64,000 bases of DNA from Chrysopilus asiliformis. Taxonomy: Eukaryota > Arthropoda > Insecta > Diptera > Rhagionidae. The notes below the pieces were generated by a model. That model worked only from the letters and a program-made list of their open reading frames with translations. It was not told the origin of the DNA and made no database searches. The position numbers were made by a program, and so were the translations under genes. The number at the start of each line of letters is the position of its first letter. Positions within the stretch are counted from its first letter, which is position 1. Below are positions 34,282-45,500 of the stretch, in pieces. The DNA lies in contig OZ035962.1 in the NCBI GenBank assembly GCA_964034945.1, positions 46,904,386 to 46,968,385 of the forward strand, written 5' to 3'.

Positions 34282-36174
34282 ATGGAAACCAAAAGTCTAC
34301 ACGAAAGGATCAAAGCTTACGAAGAGGTTAGAGCAAGAATATTTGACAAAGTTATTTCCACGCCAGATTCGAAAAAAATTGAGAGAATTAGAGGAGTTAG
34401 GGATAAATTCAGGCTAAAAAGAAAACATTTCGATGAGATATCCGAGACATCACTGTCATTAGTAAATGATAACCGGCCATACGTAAAAATTTTAATTAAA
34501 GGAAAAGAATTTCACGGTCTACTGGACAGTGGAACCTCAATTAGTTGCCTAGGCAGAGATGCGGAAAAACTTCTCAAAGATATGGGACTTTCTTTCCAGA
34601 AATTCACTTCGGAGGTGAAGACTGCTAGCGGAGGAAGCCAAAGAATAATTGGGAAGTTAACGGTGCCAATGACATACAACAATATGATATGAGATATTCT
34701 ATTATTCATTGTGCCTAGTCTGTCACAGACGGTATATCTGGGAGTGAATTTCTGGAAGGAATTCAAGATCGCTCCTAACATAATTTCGGAAATCGAAGAT
34801 AGCGGCTCGACTTTGATCGAGTCAAAAATGCATGAACTGTCAGAGCAAGAGCGTCAAAGAACTACGTGCAGCTATCGAGCTATTCCCAACATATGCGAAG
34901 GACGGGTTGGGAAAGACGAGTCTTGGGGAGCACATTATCGAGGTGCAGGATACACAGCCAATAAAACAGAGGAGTTATCCAGTTTCTCCAGTCGTCGAAA
35001 AACTGATTCATGAGGAAGTGGATAGGATGATCCGACTTGTGTCATCGAGGAGTGCAACAGTGAGTGGTGTTCACCGGTGGTGCTTGTCAAGAAGCCAGGT
35101 AAGAACAGGCTCTGACTGGATTCACGCAAGCTCAACTCGGTCACCAAGAAGGACGCCTATCCATCTCATCATGTAGAGGGTCTCCTGAGCCGTCTTGAAG
35201 ATACACACTACATCTGTAGTGTGGACCTAAAAGACGCGTTCTGGCAGATCCCTCTAGAAAAGAACTCACGCGAATTCACAGCTTTCGCGGTACCGGGGAG
35301 ACCCTTGTACCAATATACCGTGATGCCGTTTGGCCTTTGTAATTCGGCACAAAGGCTTTGCAGATAGATGGACAAGGTTATCCCCCACAAACTCCGTAGA
35401 TTCGTGTTCGTGTACCTGGATGATTTGCTCATCGTGGCGAGGATATTCCAGCGTATGATTGAGTTATTGACAGAAGTGGCTGGCCTACTCAAAACTGGGG
35501 GGCTAACTGTGAACCTGGATAAGTCCAAATTTGCTTACAAGGAGCTTCGATACCTGGGATATGTTGTAGGCAGTGGGTATCTAAAAACAGACCCAGACAA
35601 GGTAGAGGAATTTTCCAGTGCCATCCACAGTAAAACAGACCAGGCGTTTTTTGGGTATGTGTGGGTGGTACAGAAGGTTTATCAAAAATTTTGCCTCACT
35701 GTCAGCACCCATTACAGATTCGCTAAAGAAAGGAAAATTTATATTCTCGGAAGAGGCAAAGAAATCGTTTGAAGCTCTGAAAACTGCACTGACTTCGGCA
35801 CCGATACTCGAACATTCCGACTTCAACAAAGCTTTCATTATACAATGCGACGCTTCAAAGGACGGAGTAGGAGGGGTCCTTTACCAGTTGGTAGAGGAAG
35901 GTACGGAAAAGCCGATCGCATACGGACTATGTTGGAGTGTATAAGACCTTATGTCAAAGACGATCACCGACATTGGGATGAAAATTTAGGTCAAATAGCT
36001 AGCTCTATTCTGAGTTCGTTGCACCAATCTATATCTACAACTCCATACGAAGTAATCTTCGGAATGAAAATGATTACACATGGATCCGAATACGAATTAC
36101 TACGAAGATTACAGTGGAAGATGGAGATATACAAACGGTGTCGTTTTCGGAAAAACGGCAAATATTTCGTGCTA
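34282..36174 (+). pseudogene. pol: gypsy-2 pol (protease, RT, RNase H start, integrase second half)
   Basis: Protease motif LLDSGTSISCLG at about 34520. A TGA at 34690-34692 lies in an otherwise continuous frame. Frameshifts near 34850 and 35030 precede the RT, which shows SVDLKDAFWQIPLEK, FGLCNSAQR, a TAG just after it (about 35366), and the intact catalytic VYLDDLLIV at about 35410. Another frameshift near 35610 leads to RRFLGMCGWYRRFIKNFA. RNase H starts (QCDASKDGVGGVLYQL) but breaks at about 35930. The next residues, YVKDDHRHWDENLGQIASSI, belong to the distal integrase core, so RNase H end, integrase zinc domain and first catalytic residues are deleted. The frame runs to 36174 and resumes at 39552 after the palindrome. 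It also continues into the palindrome as a short hybrid frame of no significance. Confidence 0.85.
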
Positions 36175-36183
36175 ATGTTAGAC

Positions 36184-39100
36184 ACGTCTATTTCATACGC
36201 AGGGCAAGTTTTGCCATGCTGCTTGCATGTCAATCAAAAACAGTGGGTTTTGATGAAAAAATAAGAAACCCGTTGCCCTGCTATTTCTAAAATTAATAGT
36301 TTTTGAAATTTTGCAAAACGGCATAAGAAACGTTTCTTACGCATGGCAATTATTTATTTGCCCTGCATTTCATACGCAGGGCAGTATATACCTGCCCTGC
36401 GTTTCTTAAGCAGGACAAAATCACCTGCTAATACGAGAATGCCAACGGGAATGTAAAATTTATACCGAAATACACTCATTTCCATTGCCATGCTGTTTCA
36501 AAAACTCCTAATTTCCGAGTTTTAGCCTCCCGAAATCTCAGATTTTTGAAAAACGGATTCTAAAAAAATACGATTTGAGCTTTTCTCGAGTGTGGTGTGA
36601 GTCTTGGTTATGGTCTTGGTTCTGGTCTTGGTTATGGTCTTGGTCAAATCAAAGTTTACTTTTTTCCCAAGATGTGAACCTTAATGAAACAATTGATAAA
36701 ATAATTCTAAAAATAACTCAAACCTTTCAACGTCAATTACACACCAAGTATTGAATCTTATTATTTAATTATTTTAAATCACTTGTTCCGGTGGGAAAAT
36801 GAATATAAAGTCAATATTGTTGATTTGTTTCATTTGAAGAAACTCTCGATCAGCTTTTCTTCCATACTGATCGAGTAAAAAAAACTTTTTTTTCAGGTAT
36901 TAAATATGGAATTTTTAAATCAAATTGATATTTCTCGAAAACAAGAAATATCAATAGATTTAAATTTTAACTGTTTGTAGTCACTGCCAAGGGCTTTCTA
37001 TTAGTACCACCCACATATCTGGGTCACTGGGAATAACGGAGAAATTAACCCTTTTGTTTGTTAAAATAATCTTATACCAGAATTTATCGCGTTTATATGT
37101 CGAAACTTTAAAATTACATTTGAGTGATTTAAAATTACATTCGACTGGTTTTGCTTCACATTTGTCGCATGGAATTTAAAACCTTGTGTACAATGCAAAA
37201 GATATTTTTTCGCGCATCAGCATAACAACTACTTGACACCTAAAGAAAGTCCCGCCAAAATGAAAATAAATTAAATTTGCAATATTCCAAATTTTGAAAG
37301 CAGGAAAATGCTTCGTTTTTATGCGTATCTATTTTGTAGGTATTTTGCCGTAAAACAGGTAAAAGATCAGTGAAGAAAACGGCCTGGGAACGACGAAAAT
37401 CAGCGAAAATCTGACGGTGGCCACAGAAGGAGAAATTTCATTTTTCATTTTCCTGTTTTCTTCCCATTTAATGGGTAAAATTACATAATAATTGGCATTT
37501 TCAAAGCGATTTTGCATTTTCACATCAAATCCCACGATTTGAATTAAAAATCTTTAAAAAAACTATAAAAACTCATTGAATGAAATCAAGTATACATTCG
37601 AAGTCCATTTGCTTGTTTTCCCTTGTGAAAATTTTTTCGATTTTTTCAACAAAATTTTTTGATTTTCCAAACGCCTTTAGCTAGAGATCTGAAATTTTGC
37701 ACAAATGCGAGTAACGTAAAGAGAAAGAATTGGTAAAAAATGGGGAAAATCGGATAACTCCTTCTCCCTTTCCCCCTGAAAATTTTCAAAAAAAGGATCA
37801 CGAGAAAAAAATTTCATACAATTTTTTTCAGGACGAGGAAAAGATTCGGTAAATTCGGGAAAACTCCTTTTTTGGTACTTTTTTTAATGAAAATTTTTAA
37901 AAATGTGGTAAACCGTTTTCGAGAAAATCGCCAAAAACTCCATTTTTAAGGGGGAAAGGGAGAAGGAGTTATCCGATTTTCCCCATTTTTTACCAATTCT
38001 TTCTCTTTACGTTACTCGCATTTGTGCAAAATTTCAGATCTCTAGCTAAAGGCGTTTGGAAAATCAAAAAATTTTGTTGAAAAAATCGAAAAAATTTTCA
38101 CAAGGGAAAACAAGCAAATGGACTTCGAATGTATACTTGATTTCATTCAATGAGTTTTTATAGTTTTTTTAAAGATTTTTAATTCAAATCGTGGGATTTG
38201 ATGTGAAAATGCAAAATCGCTTTGAAAATGCCAATTATTATGTAATTTTACCCATTAAATGGGAAGAAAACAGGAAAATGAAAAATGAAATTTCTCCTTC
38301 TGTGGCCACCGTCAGATTTTCGCTGATTTTCGTCGTTCCCAGGCCGTTTTCTTCACTGATCTTTTACCTGTTTTACGGCAAAATACCTACAAAATAGATA
38401 CGCATAAAAACGAAGCATTTTCCTGCTTTCAAAATTTGGAATATTGCAAATTTAATTTATTTTCATTTTGGCGGGACTTTCTTTAGGTGTCAAGTAGTTG
38501 TTATGCTGATGCGCGAAAAAATATCTTTTGCATTGTACACAAGGTTTTAAATTCCATGCGACAAATGTGAAGCAAAACCAGTCGAATGTAATTTTAAATC
38601 ACTCAAATGTAATTTTAAAGTTTCGACATATAAACGCGATAAATTCTGGTATAAGATTATTTTAACAAACAAAAGGGTTAATTTCTCCGTTATTCCCAGT
38701 GACCCAGATATGTGGGTGGTACTAATAGAAAGCCCTTGGCAGTGACTACAAACAGTTAAAATTTAAATCTATTGATATTTCTTGTTTTCGAGAAATATCA
38801 ATTTGATTTAAAAATTCCATATTTAATACCTGAAAAAAAAGTTTTTTTTACTCGATCAGTATGGAAGAAAAGCTGATCGAGAGTTTCTTCAAATGAAACA
38901 AATCAACAATATTGACTTTATATTCATTTTCCCACCGGAACAAGTGATTTAAAATAATTAAATAATAAGATTCAATACTTGGTGTGTAATTGACGTTGAA
39001 AGGTTTGAGTTATTTTTAGAATTATTTTATCAATTGTTTCATTAAGGTTCACATCTTGGGAAAAAAGTAAACTTTGATTTGACCAAGACCATAACCAAGA

Positions 39101-39542
39101 CCAGAACCAAGACCATAACCAAGACTCACACCACACTCGAGAAAAGCTCAAATCGTATTTTTTTAGAATCCGTTTTTCAAAAATCTGAGATTTCGGGAGG
39201 CTAAAACTCGGAAATTAGGAGTTTTTGAAACAGCATGGCAATGGAAATGAGTGTATTTCGGTATAAATTTTACATTCCCGTTGGCATTCTCGTATTAGCA
39301 GGTGATTTTGTCCTGCTTAAGAAACGCAGGGCAGGTATATACTGCCCTGCGTATGAAATGCAGGGCAAATAAATAATTGCCATGCGTAAGAAACGTTTCT
39401 TATGCCGTTTTGCAAAATTTCAAAAACTATTAATTTTAGAAATAGCAGGGCAACGGGTTTCTTATTTTTTCATCAAAACCCACTGTTTTTGATTGACATG
39501 CAAGCAGCATGGCAAAACTTGCCCTGCGTATGAAATAGACGT
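36184..39542. mobile_element. Giant palindromic (fold-back) element, 3,359 bp
   Basis: Left arm 36184-37777 and right arm 37949-39542 are 1,594-bp reverse complements, with no mismatch noticed in the stretches I compared; the spacer is 171 bp (37778-37948). Paired coordinates sum to 75,726 throughout, so there are no net indels. Ends read ACGTCTATTTCATACGCAGG inward. The element is flanked by ATGTTAGAC (36175-36183 and 39543-39551), a 9-bp target duplication, and lies inside the gypsy-2 integrase frame. Each arm holds the same 68-codon frame (37329-37535 minus, 38191-38397 plus), which matches nothing I know and is probably chance. The outer 300 bases carry several inverted GCAGGGCA / TGCCCTGC motifs. 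Nine-base duplications and very long inverted repeats are features of Mutator-like elements, but no transposase is present, so the class is an inference. Confidence 0.9.
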
Positions 39543-39551
39543 ATGTTAGAC

Positions 39552-39847
39552 GCAGATTAGAAGAAGCTCAACAGCGAAGCCGTCACGCGTACAATCTAAG
39601 AGCTCGGGAAATTTTATTCTCTCCCGGACAGATGATGTATCGGAGGAACTTCGTACAGAGTGACGCTTCAAAAGGGATTAATTCAAAGTTCGCAAAAAAA
39701 TATCTTCTTTCGAAAATTGTAAGAAAGGTGGCCAGAAATATGTATGAAGTTGAAGACAACATCGGTAAATCCCTCGGGATTTACCATGCCAAGAACCTCA
39801 AGCCGCAGGCGGTGTTGGATTCAACTCATGCACCTTGCCCAGATTAA
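39552..39847 (+). pseudogene. pol: gypsy-2 integrase C-terminal segment
   Basis: Continuation of the gypsy-2 pol frame beyond the palindrome: LEEAQQRSRHAYNLRAR through GIYHAKNLKPQAVLDS and a stop at 39845-39847. It differs from 27626-27918 by only a few bases near its start (for example CGGGAAATT against CGGAAAATT). No lesion lies within this segment. Confidence 0.9.
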
Positions 39848-41032
39848 GACCTGATCTCAGGCGTAAACGAGCCCCACGTTATCGTGAATTGCCCCTACTT
39901 CAGCAAAAGACCACTAGCTTTCTTTTTCATAATCATTTCAAATTTTCCGTGAAAACTTTAAATGAATATGCCCTGTAGTGTGCTAGTGGGACAGTCACAT
40001 TACTTGGTACGAGGAACAAGCAGCCATGACGATCGTGGTCAAAAACAATGGGTCAAGTTACAATTGTTCGGTATTCAATACCTTTGACTTTACCAGTCCT
40101 GTTATCGATTAGAAATCGGTACAGTTCAACAGTCTAGAAAAATCCATCAAGTGGCTACACTTTTTTTGATTTTTTTACCCGCCAACCATGTGGGAAACGT
40201 TTAATTACATATTTTAATAACGCCTAGTAGGCTAAATAAATTATATAGTGAACATATTTAAAAATTTAAAACGCACTTTTGCCGGTAGTTTGTTTGAGGA
40301 AAATAATACGAGGTAATTCATGCAAAAGTTTAGAGTAGTTTAGAAGGTTACAAAAAAAATTTAAGTATAGTGTTTCCAATCGATCATCTAAAGATCGAAC
40401 CGGTGAAAGTGCACACGCTTTTACTTTTATTGTTTAAATAAAAGGCGCTGACTCTAAGAGACTCTTAGAAGTCGTGAACGCACAGAAATTTACCTGAGCC
40501 ACGGAATTCATGGAGTTAATGAAACCTCTCGGTACCTGAAATTGGACACACAGGATACATACCAGTTGTCAGTATTAGGCAGAGACAAGAGGAGGGATTT
40601 TCTTCCAATCCGGAAACCAGAGAAGTTTCGAAAGGGTATATAGTTGAGGTTATCTAAGCACATGGCGGAGGACCGATCATCGAGGGCGCAAGATTAGGAG
40701 TTTTCCCCAGTATTGTAAACACAAATAAGTTTTTAAGGATTCAGATACTCGAAGGGAAGTAAAAATTTCTAATCAACAGACATTAAAGCGGAATTTCCCA
40801 CATGCATAACTTTTCTTTAAAAATTTTAGCTAGCCATTACTTCGAGGAGTCAAGGATGTGCACGTCGCTGGCTGCAACGAAGATTTTCATAAACGATCGC
40901 GACTCCTAAATAAAAGGTGAACTTTTCAAAAAAATAGTAAAAAGGGGTGAGTACCTTTTAGGTTTTTTATTAAAGTTGTGCATACAGAAAATTTTAATGA
41001 AGAGATTTCGTGGAAATCAATTTCAAAGATTT
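39848..41032 (+). other. gypsy-2 3' noncoding region and 86-bp stump of the 3' LTR
   Basis: Matches 27919-29101 at offset 11,929, then 11,931 to 11,930 after a one-base A-run difference near 40925. The LTR-like start TGAGTACC is at about 40947, and similarity ends abruptly at about 41032, where the LTR is cut off. Confidence 0.75.
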
Positions 41033-41576
41033 CATAGCACAGTATGAAACCGCTATTACAGATTCAAGAGCAAATGCAACGTCACACACTTTATATTTTC
41101 ACAACAACACGCCATTTATAAAAACTTTTTTTTTGAAACTTTAAAACATTTTTTTTGAAACTTTAAACTTGCGACCCCGAAAACCCCCTGATGCCAGTTT
41201 TTGCCGGAAAAATGGGAAAAAGGATATTTGCGTTATTCTTACAGGATATTCCATTATCCTTACAAGGATAGAGTAGTAAAAATATTGAACTGTCACCGGA
41301 ACTACGCAAGGTGACAAAATTTCATCTTTCTAGGTTGAATAGTTTCGGAGATATAAGGTTCCAAAGATTCCAGAGATAGACACATAGCCAGGTAGCCAGC
41401 CAGGTCGCGACAAATCAACTTAATAGAAAGTGTATAAAAAATGCCTACAGTTCGGCCATCCTGGCCAGTAATCGCCTCGACTACTATAAAACATTATACA
41501 CAGTAATTGACGTAACAATCACATTAGAATTGCAAAGAAAACAATAAACACTACTTGCATAAGCGATAATCATTTT
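41033..41576. other. No gene; Helitron minisatellite piece
   Basis: 41165-41275 contains one to two Helitron repeat units (GCGACCCCGAAAACCCCC, CCATTATCCTTACAAGG). The rest is unassigned. A short AGCCAGGTAGCCAGCCAGG run lies at about 41386-41404. Confidence 0.5.
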
Positions 41577-41771
41577 TATACCCGTATGGTGAAACCAAAG
41601 GGTATATTAGATTTGCCTTACCGTTTGTAACGCCAAGATCCCGTTATCACAAACAAAAATGAATTATACCAGTGTGTTTAGAATGATAAAAAAAAAATTG
41701 AATTTTGCATGTCCGTCCGTCCGTCTGTCTGTCCGTCTGTGGCGCGGATTGCGGGTGCACGGATTGAGCTA

Positions 41772-42676
41772 ACACATGGATCAATAAGTCCCGAGACTAA
41801 CCCAGAGATGACGCTCGTAGTAAACCAGTAACCACGTCTTTCTAGAGTACTAACCTTTGCTTGAAACGTGTCAAAATTTTAAGTCGATCGGACCAGAAAC
41901 AGCTGAGTTATCGAGGTTGGAGTAAAGTCGTTTTGTAGTTTGTTTAAAAAATGGAAAAAACCGAGTTTCGTGTTCTGATAAAACATTGTTTTTTAATGGA
42001 TAAAAACACCGTGCAAGCGAAACAATGGATTGAAAAATGTTACCCGGACTCTTGTCCATCAAAAGCAACGATTTGTCGGTGGTTTGCCGAGTTTAAACGT
42101 GGTCGTACCGACACAAATGACGCGGAACGCTCGGGTAGACCTGTGGAAGCCGTTACACCGGAAAATGTGAGTGAAGTGACAAAAATTATAATGAAAGATC
42201 GTAAAGTGAAGCTCCGTGAGATTGCTGAGATAACACAGATATCATATGGAAGTGCATTTACTATCCTTCATGAAAAATTGAGCATGAAAAAGGTTTTTTC
42301 CAAGTGGGTGCCGCGATTGCTTTCGATGAAACAAAAACAGCAACGAGTCGATGATTCAGAAAGCTGTTTATCGCTATTTACTCGCAATAAAAAAGATTTC
42401 TTGCGTCGTTACGTGACCATGGACGAAACATGGATACATCACTACACTCCAGAGTCGAAGCGGCAGTCATCTGAGTGGCGCACAGCTGGCGAAAGCCGTC
42501 CGAAGCGTCCGAAAACGCAGCAGTCAGCTGGCAAAGTCATGGCGTCAGTTTTTTGGGATACGCATGGCGTGACGATTGTATCACCCTAAAAGGTGATTAT
42601 ATTGATGAATAAAAAAAAATTTTGCAAAAAAAATGTTGTTTTCATTGTTAGTCTCGGGACTTATTGATCCATGTGT
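41772..42676 (+). mobile_element. Deleted mariner element, 905 bp
   Basis: Perfect 30-bp inverted ends starting ACACATGGATCAATAAGTCC, flanked by TA (41770-41771 and 42677-42678). An internal deletion has removed the distal part of the transposase gene. Confidence 0.95.
41951..42589 (+). pseudogene. Mariner transposase, internally deleted
   Basis: ATG 41951 begins MEKTEFRVLIKHCFLMDKNT, the N-terminal helix-turn-helix region. The protein continues through DAERSGRPVEAVTPENV, the WVPRLLS linker, VTMDETWIHHY with the first catalytic Asp, and VMASVFWDTHGVTIV, then stops at 42587-42589. In another frame ITLKGDYIDE and TAA follow at once (about 42580-42612), which is the normal C-terminal end of mariner transposases. 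So roughly 130 residues, with the second and third catalytic aspartates, were deleted, with a frame change at the junction. The family is the classic DD34D mariners (mellifera-like by eye). It cannot transpose itself but has ends an active relative could use. Confidence 0.9.
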
Positions 42677-42962
42677 TACAGACTTGAAATTTTGCGCAGA
42701 TCCGGTTTTTGTAAAATGCGAGGCTAAGTTCGTTAATGGGCAAAAATGGACGATTAGGCGGGGTACCCCCCCCTATTATTTAGGATATGATTCTACATAA
42801 AACTCCTATACATCAAAATCCGATTTGAATAAATTTTAAAAAATCTTATTGGAAAGTTTGACTTCAAAGTGGAATTTTGGTATAAGTGTTCGAATTTTGA
42901 TACGAATATCACCATACAGGTTTTCAATAATTGCCAGATTGGTAATTATAGCTTTTGTTATG

Positions 42963-43432
42963 TTTATAAAAAACTTTAAATTTTTAAAATTGAACTCGCT
43001 TCGTATATGAACGCTGTTGCTCATTTTGAAAAACTACATGCTCCAAAAAGGATGTAAGAAAACATTACTCCATCGCCGTCTGCTTTTTAAGATGGGAATC
43101 CACCATTGTCACAATCTCATCAATTTTCGCTGATCTCACAATTTAAAAAAAGTTTGCAGTTGACGCAATCATTCCTTGTCGCATTGTTGCGGCTGATGAC
43201 CCGGTAAAACCATTTCTCACACTCCGCAAGCTCATCGTTTTTAAATTATTTATATCAATATTAAAATGTACCGGTATTTTTGTAGATCCGTTTCCAATTG
43301 TCATCTCAAGTTGTTCCTAAAATACTATTTGAGGCATTAGAGTCTGAAAACATAAAATAAAATAAATATTTAACTCGCTTTTATTTCTGATACATAGCAC
43401 CCAAAAAATTATATTTTCCTTTTAGATTTAAA
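42963..43432. other. No gene recognised
   Basis: AT-rich DNA between a DINE-like copy and element C2. It ends with TTTATTTCTGATACATAGCA, a weak echo of the hairpin at 22750-23016. No coding similarity. Confidence 0.4.
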
Positions 43433-43789
43433 TAGGGGAGACTGGGATATTGTGGACCACGGGGAATTGTGGACCAGCGTCATATTTTTTTCCCTAGTAG
43501 TGGTTGGTAGCTGCAAATAACTGTAATCAGTTTGCCTCATGTTAAGCTAATTTTCCCCACAGTACTCGACTTGTGTATACACACTATCACCTCGCTTCGA
43601 TAGCAAATAGAAAAGTGATACTTCGAAAAAAAAATTTCACTTTGTGTTTCGTTTAATTTGACCAGATTTTTCAAGAACCAACTCAGGTAAATATGTTCAT
43701 AATATTCGCGGAGCCTTAAGCATTCGACACAGACAAGAAATTTTGCATGAAGTTTGCATTGTGTTACTAATAGCTGCCATATTGTAAAA

Positions 43790-44387
43790 CATAACAAAAG
43801 CTATAATTGCCAATCTGGCCATTATTGAAAACCCGTATGGTGATTTAATTGAATGGCGAACAGTTTTATCAAAATTCCACTATGAAGTCAAACTTTCCAA
43901 TAAGATTTTTAAAAATTTGTTCCAATCCGATTTTGATGTATGGGAGTTTTATGTAAAATAATATCCTGAATAACTTTTGTTCTTGGACTTTTTTGATAAA
44001 ATTCACCGTTTTTGAGATATTCGCAAAAAACGATTTCGTTCGTATGGGGGGTACCCCCCCTAATGGTCAATTTTTGCCCATTAACGAACTTAGCCTCGCA
44101 TTTTACGAAAAACGGATCTGCGCAAAATTTCAAGTCTCTAGCTCAATCCGTGCGCCCACAATCCGCGCCACAGACAGACAGACGGACGGACAGACGGACA
44201 GACGGACAGACGGACAGACGGACAGATAGACGGACAGACAGACAGACGGACGGACATGCAGAAATTAATTATTTTTATCATTCTAAACACACTGGTGTAA
44301 TTCATTTTTATGTGTGATGGCGGGATCTTGGCGTTACAAACGGTAAGGCAAAGTTAATATACCCTTTGGTTTCACCATACGGGTATA
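43790..44387 (+). mobile_element. DINE-1-like element, full length, longest microsatellite
   Basis: CATAACAAAAGC to CACCATACGGGTATA, with a GACGGACA/GACA tract at about 44173-44255, the longest in the window. C1 gives the unfilled target at 25436-25445. Confidence 0.95.
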
Positions 44388-44539
44388 AAAAGAGCGTTCG
44401 GGGAATTGTGGACCACTTTTGTCGGGGAATTATGGACCACTCAGTTCTTGACATTTGACAAGCAAACTTCGTGTATTTGATGCATATAAGAGTTTTTTCA
44501 TGCAAAAACACAGCATTAGATTTTCGGCAATCATACTAA

Positions 44540-44891
44540 TATATCCTATAATATAATACGAGGAACGTCCGCCTGTCTGTCTGTCTGTCTGTCTGCACAA
44601 ACGATCTCGAAAACCCGCCTAACGATTTTCACGAAACTTGGGGGTTAGGGATTTTCGGGGACAAGAAATCGATCTAGATAGGTCTCACCCCTGAGAAAAT
44701 TCCCCTTCGACACCCCTCGCCTGTTATCTTCAAAATGGGTGGTCCGATTTTAATGAAACTTTACAGTATTACGAGGGGGCTGAGGGCTTTCGATTTTCCC
44801 ACTACAAACCTGACTTTTCCCTCCCTTCGATATCCCTCGCCTGGTATTTTCGAATTGGGTGGTCCGATCTTAATGAAACTTTACAGTATTA
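44540..44891 (+). repeat. (CTGT)n-headed repeat inside C2
   Basis: Starts near CGTCCGCCTGTCTGTCTGTC and holds two diverged units containing GGTGGTCCGATTTTAATGAA and TTACAGTATTA. It occupies the same place, after CATACTAATA, as the Helitron in C1. Confidence 0.6.
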
Positions 44892-45171
44892 TAAGAAGCG
44901 AAAGAGATTGGAGAAGAAAGGCGGTAAACCATTATCGAAAAAGCAAAAAGATCGTGGCAAATCGAAGACACCACAGAAGAAACAACCATCTTCAACCGAT
45001 TGTGAGGTGGAAGAAGACATCGATTTTTGCATAATTTGTAAGAAATATATGCCAAAAAAAATGAACCGCCGAAATATCATAAATTGCAACGTGTGCGATC
45101 GAGCTGTTCACTTGGGATGCGCCGGAATGACTGCAAGGTACTGGACTTGCGAATATTGCGTTTCGGACTGA
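44892..45171 (+). pseudogene. Pogo-like transposase C-terminal end (C2)
   Basis: Open to TGA 45169-45171: a Lys-rich stretch (PLSKKQKDRGKSKTPQKK), then CIICKKYMPKKMNRRN, CNVCDRAVHLGC and WTCEYCVSD. The Cys/His spacing is the same PHD-like fold as in C1. In C2 the frame is unbroken, but it starts abruptly at the junction with the inserted repeat, so it is only the last 90 or so residues of a transposase. Confidence 0.7.
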
Positions 45172-45500
45172 TTTTCATTGCAATTTTTCACTTTATTTCA
45201 CTTTGTCTCTTATATAATAAATATATGAATTAAAAAAAAAGTTTTTCTATCACATTTTTCCATTTTTAATCGATTTACAAAGTGGTCCATAATACCCCGA
45301 GATTTTTCAAAATCGCAAAAACGCCATTTTTGCACCAACTGATATAACTATAACTTAATACAATTTGACCGAACTGCTGTGACCCAAAGAGAGGTTATTT
45401 ATCGTACTACAAATTCAAGGTTTGAAATTTTCAGAAAATGTTTTTTTGCGAGTTTTTAGCCAAAATGAAAATGCGGTCCAGAACACCCCAGTCTCCCCTA

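Larger units (their letters stand above)
29009..41032 (+). mobile_element. Ty3/gypsy retrotransposon gypsy-2, with two insertions
   Basis: Order: LTR, primer binding site, leader (29878-32041, with a mariner at 30301-31605), gag, protease, RT, part of RNase H, integrase second half (split by the 36184-39542 palindrome), 3' noncoding, truncated 3' LTR. Besides the insertions there is an internal deletion from RNase H to mid integrase at about 35930, a threefold tandem repeat in gag, and many stops and frameshifts. It cannot be autonomous. Confidence 0.8.
41577..42962 (-). mobile_element. DINE-1-like element carrying a mariner insertion
   Basis: Full family order in minus orientation from TATACCCGTATGGTGAAACC (41577) to TTTTGTTATG (42962). 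It is interrupted at TA 41770-41771 by the 905-bp mariner, and a short deletion after the GGGGTACCCCC block (about 42770) removes the upstream-facing GTATGG-to-TCTCAAAAACGG section. Confidence 0.9.
43435..45498 (+). mobile_element. Pogo/Tigger-like element, copy C2, with insertions
   Basis: Ends GGGGAGACTGGGATATTGTG and CCAGAACACCCCAGTCTCCC, flanked by TA (43433-43434 and 45499-45500). Its flanking halves match C1 closely. It contains a full DINE-like copy (43790-44387), a microsatellite-headed repeat (44540-44891), and the transposase tail. Confidence 0.8.

Noticed and set aside
37329..38397. Two identical 68-codon frames, one in each arm of the palindrome
   Set aside because: Identity follows from the palindrome itself. 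No known motif, and the arms are AT-rich, so a gene is not supported.
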